Under the pieces are notes generated by a model. The model was not told the DNA's origin, did no database searches, and saw only the letters and a program-made list of their open reading frames with translations. DNA of 35,970 nucleotides, from assembly GCF_003722075.1 (NCBI RefSeq), contig NZ_RDSK01000005.1:1-35970 (forward strand). The letters are read 5' to 3'. This document shows, one piece after another, positions 8,733-15,584 of the stretch. Source of the DNA: Methanohalophilus sp. RSK (GTDB taxonomy: Archaea > Halobacteriota > Methanosarcinia > Methanosarcinales > Methanosarcinaceae). Each line of letters opens with the position of its first letter. The first letter of the stretch is position 1. The translations under genes were made by a program, and so were the position numbers.

Positions 8733-8760
8733 TACGTAGTTATTTTCCCTCTGTGATTAT

Positions 8761-9597
8761 ATGGTAAAAGTAGGATTTATCAAATTGGGTAACCTGGGTA
8801 TGAGCCAGGTCATTGACCTTGTACAGGATGAAATTGCAGCTAGGGAAGGTATCAGCACCCGCGTGTTTGGTACTGGCCCCAAAATGGACAAGGAAAAAGC
8901 AGCTTCTACTGAAGAATTGAAGGCGTGGGAGCCTGACTTTGTTGTAATGATCAGCCCCAATGCAAGTGCACCGGGTCCCAAATCTGCCCGTGAGTTATGG
9001 AACGATTATCCATGTATTGTCGTCTCTGACGGACCTACCAAGAAAGATGACAGACAGGCTCTTAAGGATGCAGGTTTCGGTTACATTATAATGACCGTTG
9101 ATCCTCTTATCGGTGCCAAGACAGAGTTCTTAGATGCTGTTGAAATGGCCTCCTTTAACTCTGATGCAATGAAGGTCCTTTCCACATGTGGTGTTGTCAG
9201 ACTTCTCCAGGAAGAACTTGATGCGGTAACTGCTCAGGTCGATGAAGGCAAATCCGGTGCAGACCTTGAACTTCCACATATTCTTGCAAAACCACAAAAA
9301 TGTATTGAACGTGCTGGTTTCAACAATCCTTACGCTAAAGCAAAGGGTCTTGCAGCCCTCCACATGGCAAGCAAAGTCGCAGAAGTGAACATGCCAGCCT
9401 GCTTTATCCTTAAAGAGATTGAAGATATTGCTCTCACTGCAGCAACAGGCCATGAACTCATGCGTGCAGCCGCACAGCTTGCAATTGAAGCCAGGGAAAT
9501 TGAGAAAGCCAATGATTCTGTGTTCAGGCAGCCTCATTCCAAGAAGGGTGTCCAGCTTCAGAAAACAAAACTTTATGAGAAACCACAGAAAGTGTGA
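8761..9597 (+). CDS. mtd: F420-dependent methylene-tetrahydromethanopterin dehydrogenase
   Basis: Mtd interconverts methenyl- and methylene-H4MPT (or H4SPT) using coenzyme F420, a central step of methanogenesis and of methyl oxidation in methylotrophic methanogens. The 278-residue sequence is recognisable throughout: MVKVGFIKLGNLGMSQVIDL at the N-terminus, SPNASAPGPKSARE near 62, VVSDGPTKKDD near 88, and a C-terminal helical region ending in LQKTKLYEKPQKV. It is transcribed alone, with a TATA box about 30 bases upstream and a terminator directly after the stop. This gene is the strongest single indicator that the organism is a methanogen. Confidence 0.97.
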   Translation: MVKVGFIKLGNLGMSQVIDLVQDEIAAREGISTRVFGTGPKMDKEKAASTEELKAWEPDFVVMISPNASAPGPKSARELWNDYPCIVVSDGPTKKDDRQALKDAGFGYIIMTVDPLIGAKTEFLDAVEMASFNSDAMKVLSTCGVVRLLQEELDAVTAQVDEGKSGADLELPHILAKPQKCIERAGFNNPYAKAKGLAALHMASKVAEVNMPACFILKEIEDIALTAATGHELMRAAAQLAIEAREIEKANDSVFRQPHSKKGVQLQKTKLYEKPQKV

Positions 9598-9620
9598 ACT
9601 CACTTTCCTTTCTCATTTTT
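9588..9620 (+). terminator. intrinsic-type terminator after mtd
   Basis: GAAAGTG at 9588-9594 pairs with CACTTTC at 9601-9607 across a six-base loop that contains the stop codon. A pyrimidine-rich run ending in five T follows. Confidence 0.6.
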
Positions 9621-9625
9621 AAACC

Positions 9626-9766
9626 ATGGATTCATTGACAATTGTTATCATTGCACTACTTTTCTTTGCACTGGCAGTGCTTTTTACGGCCTTTTTCTTA
9701 AAATCTGCAATATTGATGTCACACCGGCAAAACGAAGATATAAACCTGAAAGAAAAGAAATTATAA
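9626..9766 (+). CDS. 46-residue single-span membrane protein
   Basis: The small open frame encodes one strongly hydrophobic helix (about residues 4-31, rich in Ile, Leu, Phe and Ala) followed by a short charged tail (HRQNEDINLKEKKL). It begins 28 bases after mtd and just beyond its terminator. No clear ribosome site is present, and I do not recognise a family. The hydrophobic-then-charged layout argues for a real small membrane protein rather than chance, but the evidence is limited to composition and position. Confidence 0.45.
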   Translation: MDSLTIVIIALLFFALAVLFTAFFLKSAILMSHRQNEDINLKEKKL

Positions 9767-9867
9767 TTTCTATATGTTTCATTTCGGGCAGGACTTATCT
9801 ATCAGTATAAACATATACTGTCATTGTTGGTATAGCTTATATTAGATTTCTAAACGCAGGTGGTTTT

Positions 9868-10611
9868 TTGTCGGAAACAGATTACAAAAGTGATGTACAT
9901 ATTATCACAGAGAAGGTAAAATCCGAAGAGCCTATTTTAATAGAAGGGTTCCCGGGAATCGGGCTTGTGGGTAATATTGCAAGTCAGCAAATAATTGAAG
10001 AACTCGATATGGAATATATAGGTTCCATAGAATCCCGTAATTTCCCTCCCATAGCCGTGCTCTATGAGGGTGTAATCAATATGCCTGTAAGGATATATGA
10101 AAATCCGGATCTCAATCTTATAATGGTTGTGTCGGATATCCCCATCAATCCTTCTATTTCCTATGATGTAAGTAAGGCTCTTGTTGATTGGGCTCAGTCG
10201 GTAAATGTAAAGGAAATCATTTCTATTGCCGGTATTGCTACCATGAGTGAAGAACCCCTCGTATTCGGTGCTGCTACAACTGAGGAAATGCTGGGGCGGA
10301 TAAAAGAAAAAGTGGAAATCTTCCAGATGGGTACAATATCAGGTATTTCCGGTAGTATTATGGCGGAATGTTTTATGCGTAAACTCCCTGCCATCAGTCT
10401 CTTGGGGGCCACACAAACCCAGAATCCGGATCCAAGAGCTGCTGCAGCTGTAATAAAGATACTAAATGACCTGTGCGATTACTCAATAGATACGGAAAGT
10501 CTCATCGAGCAGGCTGAGAAGATTGAAGTTGAGATGCAGAAACTTGCAGAAGAGGTGCGGAGCACGGAACAGCCTTCTTCCACCAGGAAAGAATTCCCGA
10601 TGTATGGGTGA
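9868..10611 (+). CDS. PAC2-family (proteasome assembly chaperone-like) protein
   Basis: The 247-residue protein has the PAC2/DUF75 hallmarks: EEPILIEGFPGIGLVGNIASQQII at residues 20-43, a Rossmann-like core with VVSDIPINPS and SIAGIATMSEE, and GISGSIMAECFMRKLPAISLLGATQ near 155-180. The C-terminus is a charged helix ending in FPMYG. Eukaryotic PAC2 helps assemble proteasome alpha rings; the role of archaeal homologues is not settled. The start is TTG 9868 with AGGTGG seven bases upstream. It is probably cotranscribed with the DUF473 gene six bases downstream, whose ribosome site GGTGAT overlaps this stop. Confidence 0.85.
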   Translation: MSETDYKSDVHIITEKVKSEEPILIEGFPGIGLVGNIASQQIIEELDMEYIGSIESRNFPPIAVLYEGVINMPVRIYENPDLNLIMVVSDIPINPSISYDVSKALVDWAQSVNVKEIISIAGIATMSEEPLVFGAATTEEMLGRIKEKVEIFQMGTISGISGSIMAECFMRKLPAISLLGATQTQNPDPRAAAAVIKILNDLCDYSIDTESLIEQAEKIEVEMQKLAEEVRSTEQPSSTRKEFPMYG

Positions 10612-10616
10612 TCTAA

Positions 10617-11006
10617 ATGGAATATGTTGCTTTAACCGGAATCTCTCACGATGTAGTTACAGATCTTAAGAACCATGGTCTAAGGACGATTGAGATTAGA
10701 AGTCCTCATAATTTTTTCACGACACTGAATCTGAAAGTAGGAGTAAATATTTTCCTTACTTCCACAAGTGCACAGGATTTGACTGCAGGCACAAAGGGTA
10801 TTATTGTAAAACTAATGCAGCATCAGGTCTCTACACATCGTATAATTAACGGTACGGACAATTTTTACGAGGAAAGGGAAATGACCATGATCCGTATCCA
10901 GCTGCAATCTAGATGTATGGCAAGGGTGAGGAAAGTGCTCTCTAATCAGATAGGGCAGGTAACCCGGGTTGATGCTGAAGAAATGTCCTTCTATGATGCC
11001 CGCTGA
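10617..11006 (+). CDS. DUF473 family protein
   Basis: The 129-residue protein begins MEYVALTGISHDVVTDL and is beta-rich, without membrane segments. This opening matches the DUF473 family of methanogens and related archaea; no biochemical function is known to me. The start is set by GGTGAT ending four bases before ATG. It follows the PAC2 gene closely and forms a two-gene operon with it. Its stop meets the end of the convergent DUF169 gene base to base (11006/11007), so transcripts from the two strands probably overlap. Confidence 0.7.
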   Translation: MEYVALTGISHDVVTDLKNHGLRTIEIRSPHNFFTTLNLKVGVNIFLTSTSAQDLTAGTKGIIVKLMQHQVSTHRIINGTDNFYEEREMTMIRIQLQSRCMARVRKVLSNQIGQVTRVDAEEMSFYDAR

Positions 11007-11636
11007 TCAATCAAAGGTATCCGGGATAATTCCCAGTGCCTTTTCTACTTTTTCCAGCATGTCATAGCGTATTCCGATAGGTACTTCTTCGCTGCTATAC
11101 TTACTGTGTTTTCTGGATCCCTTGCATCCAAAAGACAGGGCTATTCCTTTATTCAGGGTCCCTGCTACACAATCACTGCATACAGAAGCTGCGCCGATTG
11201 TTTGAATGTCTGCTGGAGTTCCATTGTAATAGGCTATCGCCTGGATTATTCGCATTGCTTTTTCAGGTTTCAGGTACAAAATACAAAGATCAAAATTTGT
11301 GCTGTTTTTTGAAAGAGGTTCGATTTTCAAAGTCCCGTATTCCTTTTCCAGCCGGCAGAGGGAAAAGACTGCATTTTCTGCGATTTCGTATGATGCGTAT
11401 CTACCTGAATTAAAATAATATTCAGCCGGGGGTTCATTGCTTTTACCAAGGATGAACTTGCCGACTCTGCATCGTTGTGCTGTAATCAAGGATTGTTTTC
11501 CATATCTTGCATCGGTAATAATTTCGCAGAAGAGTTTCTTAGATACGTCCCCTTTCGTGCTGTTCTGGAAAGTAATACAAACCGGACTTCCTTGATCCAT
11601 AATGCCCTTTATGTTTTTCATCCAATCATGTACCAT
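11007..11636 (-). CDS. DUF169 family protein, third gene of the sepS-endonuclease V set
   Basis: The 209-residue protein shows the DUF169 pattern: SPVCITFQNS near the start, CEIITDARYGKQSLITAQRCRVGKF, YYFNSGRYAS, and a C-terminal TIGAASVCSDCVAGTLNKGIALSFGCKGSR. It carries several conserved-looking cysteines (a CxxC near 155 and a GCKGSR Cys), which would suit a metal, cluster or thiol role; the family function is unknown. ATG 11636 overlaps the end of the endonuclease V gene by 11 bases, so translation is probably coupled; the longer frame from 11684 would lie inside that gene. A second DUF169 gene overlaps pscS elsewhere in the window, linking the family to tRNA-dependent cysteine synthesis. 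Confidence 0.78.
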   Translation of the reverse strand: MVHDWMKNIKGIMDQGSPVCITFQNSTKGDVSKKLFCEIITDARYGKQSLITAQRCRVGKFILGKSNEPPAEYYFNSGRYASYEIAENAVFSLCRLEKEYGTLKIEPLSKNSTNFDLCILYLKPEKAMRIIQAIAYYNGTPADIQTIGAASVCSDCVAGTLNKGIALSFGCKGSRKHSKYSSEEVPIGIRYDMLEKVEKALGIIPDTFD

Positions 11637-12297
11637 CGCTTTTACCCCATTTCTTTTTTTCTTTTCCTGCACATTGATGAGCAAGCCTTAATGGTTCAGG
11701 CATTTTGTTTTCTTTCAGGCACTTTATTGCGATTTCCAGGCAACTCTTGATGGATGTAAGATGTCCGATTGTAATTACGATTGGTTTTGTTTCGGGCAAT
11801 ACTTTAAGGAGCCAACCTTTTTGTTTTCCTCCATGATACAATGGCTGAGCTTCTTTTTCTTTTTGTGGTATTTTTGCCCTGCCGCAAAACATTCTTTTTG
11901 TGATCCCGATTGTGGGCTTATCCAGGATCACTCCAATATGAGAGGCAAATCCGGCGCTTGCAGGATGGGTGGTACCACAGGCATTGATTATAAGCAGATC
12001 AGGTTTGTGGCTGATCTTCTGGTAGGCTCTGATTGTCCCTTCTCCTTCACGAAATGAAAAAAAACCCGGTATATAAGGAAAACTTGCCTTTCCAATATGA
12101 ACTGTCCTTTCTACAAATTCCATAGTGGGATATTCCAGTACGACAATACAGCATATCACCAGATCCTTGAAATAGGCACAGTCCGCACCCCCAATAAGTT
12201 TGATTCTTTCAAACCCATCAATGGTGACAACCTGTCTGCCTATTTCTTCCTGAAGATTTCTGAACCACTATAGAGCGGAATCTGGCAGTTTTTTCAT
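11626..12297 (-). CDS. nfi: endonuclease V-like protein with an in-frame TAG at codon 10
   Basis: Endonuclease V cleaves nucleic acid next to deaminated bases such as inosine. From ATG 12297 the frame reads MKKLPDSAL, TAG (12270-12268), WFRNLQEEIGRQ and onward to a full 223-residue protein, the normal length. Family motifs follow: GGADCAYFKD (first metal Asp), VVLEYP, PYIPGFFSFREG (Glu), THP and ASHIG, PTIGITK and EPLRLAH. The ATG overlaps the sepS stop as ATGA, a typical coupled start. After the TAG the first possible start is GTG 12159, which would remove the catalytic Asp, so the amber codon is probably translated. The usual DGxGxxHPR appears as NACGTTHPA, so the third metal-binding Asp seems to be Asn. 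Inosine cleavage is therefore uncertain. Confidence 0.8.
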
Positions 12298-13913
12298 GAA
12301 ATCTCTGTCTTTATCGTGGTAAACACAGGTCCTCGTATGTCTATTTTCTTGTTTTTGCCGGTCACGTAACGCTGTGCAAGGGGGGAGAGTTTAATGTTTA
12401 TTTCTGCAGGTGTCTTTATTATTCGTGCACGTGTCTCAATTTCAGTATCGCCTTTTGCAACAGCATCTTCGACCTCGCTTGCTGCCCTTGCTGCCAGTGC
12501 TTCAATAAACCTGACACCGGTCCTTGCTGAATGATTGGAAAATGCTTTTTTCCATTTTTTATTATTTGGTAATCCCAGGATGTCGTTATTGTAAATTACA
12601 ATCTCATTAAAAGCAGCCGGGCCACAGAGTTTAGTGTCTTCTTCTGGTTCAATGACTGAAACCTTTACATTGTGCCCTTCAATTTCTCCTTCCCAGGCAG
12701 GGAACTCGCAGGGGCTGGGTTCGGAGGCATGGGCATCACACTGCTCAACAATGGCTTCGAATATTTCCCTGCCCTGAAATGTTTCGGGTATCATGTCAAT
12801 TTCAACATGCTTGGCAAGTTCGCTGTCGGACATTTCCCATTCAGAGTACAATTCCATCTGTGGATAACTCATGCCCCGCAGGTCAGTGGCCTCATGGATG
12901 ATCATGGCAAGCCTTTCAACCCCAAGGCCCAGGTTCATCACAGGATAGGGAATATCATATTTTGAAAGAGGTATCGGGGAATATATTCCAAAAGTAGCAA
13001 TTTCAACCCATCCGTCCGAATATTTGGTGTTGGAATCTACAAGTTTTGGGTGGTATGCAAATACCTCTATCTGGGTATCAGGACTGTAATATTTACTGCG
13101 TTTTTCATCAGGCCTGAATTGGAATTTCTCAAAACCAAATTGTGATAACAGGGCCTGGGCAACAGCTTTGCCGTAATCTACGGTCACATCCTCATCCATT
13201 ATTACACAGGATGCTGAATAATAGGTCATAAGCCTGGCAGCATCTTCCTGTTGTTCCCGCCGGAAGCACCTGTCGATGGAGAATAAATTAAATGGTGGTT
13301 CACGGCGCTTGAGAATCTCTGAAAGACTGATAAACCAGCCTGAGGTCATATGGCTGCGCAGGGTACGTTTGCCTGCTTTGGGTGTTAGTTCCTTAAATTC
13401 CGGGAACACCTGGTCTATGACTTCGACAATGAGGGAATCTGACACGTCCAGTTTTGCGGCCATTTCCGGGACAAGATCATCACCTTCAATTTCTCCTTTC
13501 TTATAGGCGTGCAGGACTTTCCGTATTACATCAATATCTTCTGTGGAAAGTTCTCCCAGCATTTCTTTTATTTTAGATATGCGCTCATCGGATATGCCGG
13601 CATTTGGTCGGGGAAGTCCTGCCAGATAGAAACATCTGTCAAGTACAGCCAGAGCTTCATGGCCGAATTGCTTGTGCACTTCCTGTTCATCAACAATGAT
13701 GGGATTCATCATTTCCTCAAAACCCATGCGCAGATAGGCTTCCCTGAGTTTTGCAATAGTATCATAAACAGGATGAGGTTTACCATAGTTGAACGATGTT
13801 ATAGGATAGCGTTCATTGAACAGGGGCTTTTTGACATACTTTGCGCTATCGTTCCAGGCCCTGTCAAAATCTTCGCTGGCATCTTCTCTTATTTTATCAG
13901 GATCGAATTTCAT
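12294..13913 (-). CDS. sepS: O-phosphoseryl-tRNA(Cys) synthetase (SepRS)
   Basis: SepRS ligates O-phosphoserine to tRNA-Cys in archaea that lack or supplement CysRS; SepCysS then converts the product to Cys-tRNA. The 539-residue protein begins MKFDPDKIREDASEDFDRAW and shows class II features: SHMTSGWFISLSEIL around 185-200 (phosphoserine site), the motif 2 loop FSIDRCFRREQQEDAARL, and the motif 3 region PVMNLGLGVERLAMI. AGGGGAA precedes the ATG. It lies 12 bases after the translin gene, and its stop overlaps the endonuclease V start. PscS is encoded about 12 kb away and tRNA-Cys about 12 kb in the other direction. Confidence 0.96.
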   Translation of the reverse strand: MKFDPDKIREDASEDFDRAWNDSAKYVKKPLFNERYPITSFNYGKPHPVYDTIAKLREAYLRMGFEEMMNPIIVDEQEVHKQFGHEALAVLDRCFYLAGLPRPNAGISDERISKIKEMLGELSTEDIDVIRKVLHAYKKGEIEGDDLVPEMAAKLDVSDSLIVEVIDQVFPEFKELTPKAGKRTLRSHMTSGWFISLSEILKRREPPFNLFSIDRCFRREQQEDAARLMTYYSASCVIMDEDVTVDYGKAVAQALLSQFGFEKFQFRPDEKRSKYYSPDTQIEVFAYHPKLVDSNTKYSDGWVEIATFGIYSPIPLSKYDIPYPVMNLGLGVERLAMIIHEATDLRGMSYPQMELYSEWEMSDSELAKHVEIDMIPETFQGREIFEAIVEQCDAHASEPSPCEFPAWEGEIEGHNVKVSVIEPEEDTKLCGPAAFNEIVIYNNDILGLPNNKKWKKAFSNHSARTGVRFIEALAARAASEVEDAVAKGDTEIETRARIIKTPAEINIKLSPLAQRYVTGKNKKIDIRGPVFTTIKTEIS

Positions 13914-13925
13914 ATGTGTTCCCCT

Positions 13926-14561
13926 TTAAATTTGCTTTATTTCCTGAGAATTTGTCATTAATTTCTGGAATTTATATTGCTGTAATGCATGTGTCAGGTC
14001 TCCTCTGGTCTTTTCATTCAGGGACCTGAGTACGTCTGTGTGCCGCCGGAGGTTTGCGGTAATTACATCGGGGTAATCAAACATGATCAAAAGTGAATAA
14101 ATGTTATCCATTATCTGTAAATATTTTTCCCCATCTGCCACTTTGTCTTCTCTTATCAGGTCAAGTACATGCCTTCTCAATTCCCCGCCTGCCTCTGCCA
14201 GGTCATTAAGATAGGCTAAATCTTCGACTTCCATCTGCTGAGGAGTTGGAAGTTCCTCAAGTGTCTTATTCTCACATAGCAAGGAATAAGTGATAATGCA
14301 TTCTGCATATTCCTGCTGTGCCTGTCCCACAGGCCCTTTGTAATAGATTTCAGGGTATTTTCCCAGGGTTTCATTCATTTCCCGGAGATAATTAAGAGCA
14401 GTCAGGAGATTCTTTTCGACAGTATTCCTGTCTTTGCGATGAATGGCTATAGTGGTTGTGCGGCACGCTCTTACAAGTTTACGTGACAGGGCCAGACCTT
14501 TTTCCCGTGCAGCATCCTTTTCTTCAAAATTTCCAATAAGGATACCGGTAATAGAATCCAT
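13926..14561 (-). CDS. archaeal translin-family protein
   Basis: The 211-residue protein is all helical. It starts MDSITGILIGNFEEKDAAREKGLALSRKLVRACRTTTIAIHR and contains YYKGPVGQAQQEYAECIITYSLL and DLAYLNDLAEAGGELRRHVLDLI, as in translin/TRAX proteins. These are nucleic-acid-binding octamers; TRAX-like members cleave RNA with clustered Glu and Asp residues, and acidic residues lie in comparable helices here. Archaeal members are sometimes misnamed haloacid dehalogenase, but no HAD motif is present. The gene sits between the UPF0147 gene and sepS on the same strand, 12 bases before sepS, so a common transcript is likely. Confidence 0.82.
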   Translation of the reverse strand: MDSITGILIGNFEEKDAAREKGLALSRKLVRACRTTTIAIHRKDRNTVEKNLLTALNYLREMNETLGKYPEIYYKGPVGQAQQEYAECIITYSLLCENKTLEELPTPQQMEVEDLAYLNDLAEAGGELRRHVLDLIREDKVADGEKYLQIMDNIYSLLIMFDYPDVITANLRRHTDVLRSLNEKTRGDLTHALQQYKFQKLMTNSQEIKQI

Positions 14562-14606
14562 GTTTACTAGGAATTATCTGGATATTAAAAAAAGGTACCT
14601 GGTGAA

Positions 14607-14879
14607 TTATTCATCCACAGGTATTGTTTCAAGCTGACTTGCTACATTCCAGATTAATGTACGGGTATGAAGGGGGATGTTGGGGTCATTACTGATGTCT
14701 TCAAGAATGGATATACTTGAAGAAGCTCTCAGGAAAAGGGCTTCACTGTCATCGTTTAATTTTTCCACGACTTCGGTGGCGGCGCGCCTGATATTTCTTG
14801 GGACTGAATTATCGTTTGCTATGTGCTCCAGTACCTGTGTGCATTGCTCTATAACATCTTTAGTATTAACAGACAGCAT
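14607..14879 (-). CDS. UPF0147 family small protein
   Basis: The 90-residue helical protein contains [23 protein letters not shown] and [26 protein letters not shown], the two repeated halves typical of UPF0147 in euryarchaea. Its function is unknown. ATG 14879 is chosen because AGGTGAT lies seven bases upstream; the in-frame GTG 14888 overlaps that ribosome site. It is the first gene of a minus-strand series (UPF0147, translin, sepS, endonuclease V, DUF169). The upstream 200 bases hold divergent promoters, and a TTAGTT/AACTAA inverted repeat lies near 14920-14940. Confidence 0.85.
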   Translation of the reverse strand: MLSVNTKDVIEQCTQVLEHIANDNSVPRNIRRAATEVVEKLNDDSEALFLRASSSISILEDISNDPNIPLHTRTLIWNVASQLETIPVDE

Positions 14880-14983
14880 TTTGATCACCTTTAGTTAATT
14901 AGGGACATAAAATAAGGGTTAGTTCTGTATGTCTAACTAATAATCTCATATAAAAACTTACCCGTTTGCTGGAATCTTATCTT

Positions 14984-15094
14984 ATGAAAGTTGTTGGTTC
15001 CATTCAGTCAGATTTAAATTCCTGGGTGGACTATTACATCTTTGTACTGAATGCTGTATTCCGGCTACATATTATTCTTTTAGTTGTGATGTGA
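14984..15094 (+). CDS. possible 36-residue leaderless small ORF
   Basis: The frame starts MKVVGSIQSDLNSWVDYYIF and ends in a hydrophobic LHIILLVVM. A TATA-like CATATAAAAAC at 14948-14958 lies about 30 bases upstream, which would place the transcript start at or next to the ATG. The stop lies five bases before the next gene's ATG. It could be a leader peptide or small protein, or simply the 5' untranslated region of the zinc-ribbon gene. I recognise no family. Confidence 0.3.
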   Translation: MKVVGSIQSDLNSWVDYYIFVLNAVFRLHIILLVVM

Positions 15095-15099
15095 TAATA

Positions 15100-15582
15100 A
15101 TGGGAAGAAATGATGACGATGCTAAAATAAGAAGAATTTCCAAATTGCTTGAGCTTGGTGGCACAATGCTTGCACAACATTGTGATATTTGTGGCTCTCC
15201 TTTATTCCGTTATCAGGGTCAGGTCCTATGTCCTCTATGTAACGTTGCAGAAGAGGAAGAAGAGGCCCAGGAGAAAAAGGTAGAGGAAACGATCCCTTCT
15301 GTTGAAACAGAAGTATCAAAAGAGGAGTTTGAAACAGAAACTGTTGAAAGTAAACCAAAAGTTTCTTCGGAGCAACCGCACACCAACCTTCAGGAACCAG
15401 TATCCGATACATTGCATGCTGAAAAGAAGGGCTCAAGTCCCCTTGAACAATTGATTGAATCCAAACTTGTTGAAATCGCAAAAAATATTCAATCAGAATC
15501 AGATCCTCGGCGTGTAGAAGACGCTTTTGATCTTATCGAGAGGGGAATGAATATTCTGGAAAGGATAAGACACAATTCCTGA
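15100..15582 (+). CDS. zinc-ribbon protein of the Sjogren/scleroderma autoantigen 1 type
   Basis: The 160-residue protein has a short N-terminal helix (DDAKIRRISKLLELGGTML), then the zinc ribbon CDICGSPLFRYQGQVLCPLC at about residues 28-47. A long acidic low-complexity linker follows, then a C-terminal helical segment EQLIESKLVEIAKNIQ...DAFDLIERGMNILERIR. The N-terminal half matches the archaeal SSSCA1/p27-like family, whose role is unknown. ATG 15100 is preferred; GTG 15091 is in frame but overlaps the small upstream ORF. It is convergent with hef, with only two bases between the stops. Confidence 0.75.
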   Translation: MGRNDDDAKIRRISKLLELGGTMLAQHCDICGSPLFRYQGQVLCPLCNVAEEEEEAQEKKVEETIPSVETEVSKEEFETETVESKPKVSSEQPHTNLQEPVSDTLHAEKKGSSPLEQLIESKLVEIAKNIQSESDPRRVEDAFDLIERGMNILERIRHNS

Positions 15583-15584
15583 TC

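Noticed and set aside
11626-12159. Endonuclease V starting at GTG 12159
   Set aside because: It would remove the first catalytic Asp strand and conserved N-terminal helix that are encoded in frame just upstream, and it has no ribosome site.
13509-13961. A 150-codon open frame antisense to sepS
   Set aside because: It is the complement of the conserved SepRS N-terminal region and reads across the translin junction without motif support.
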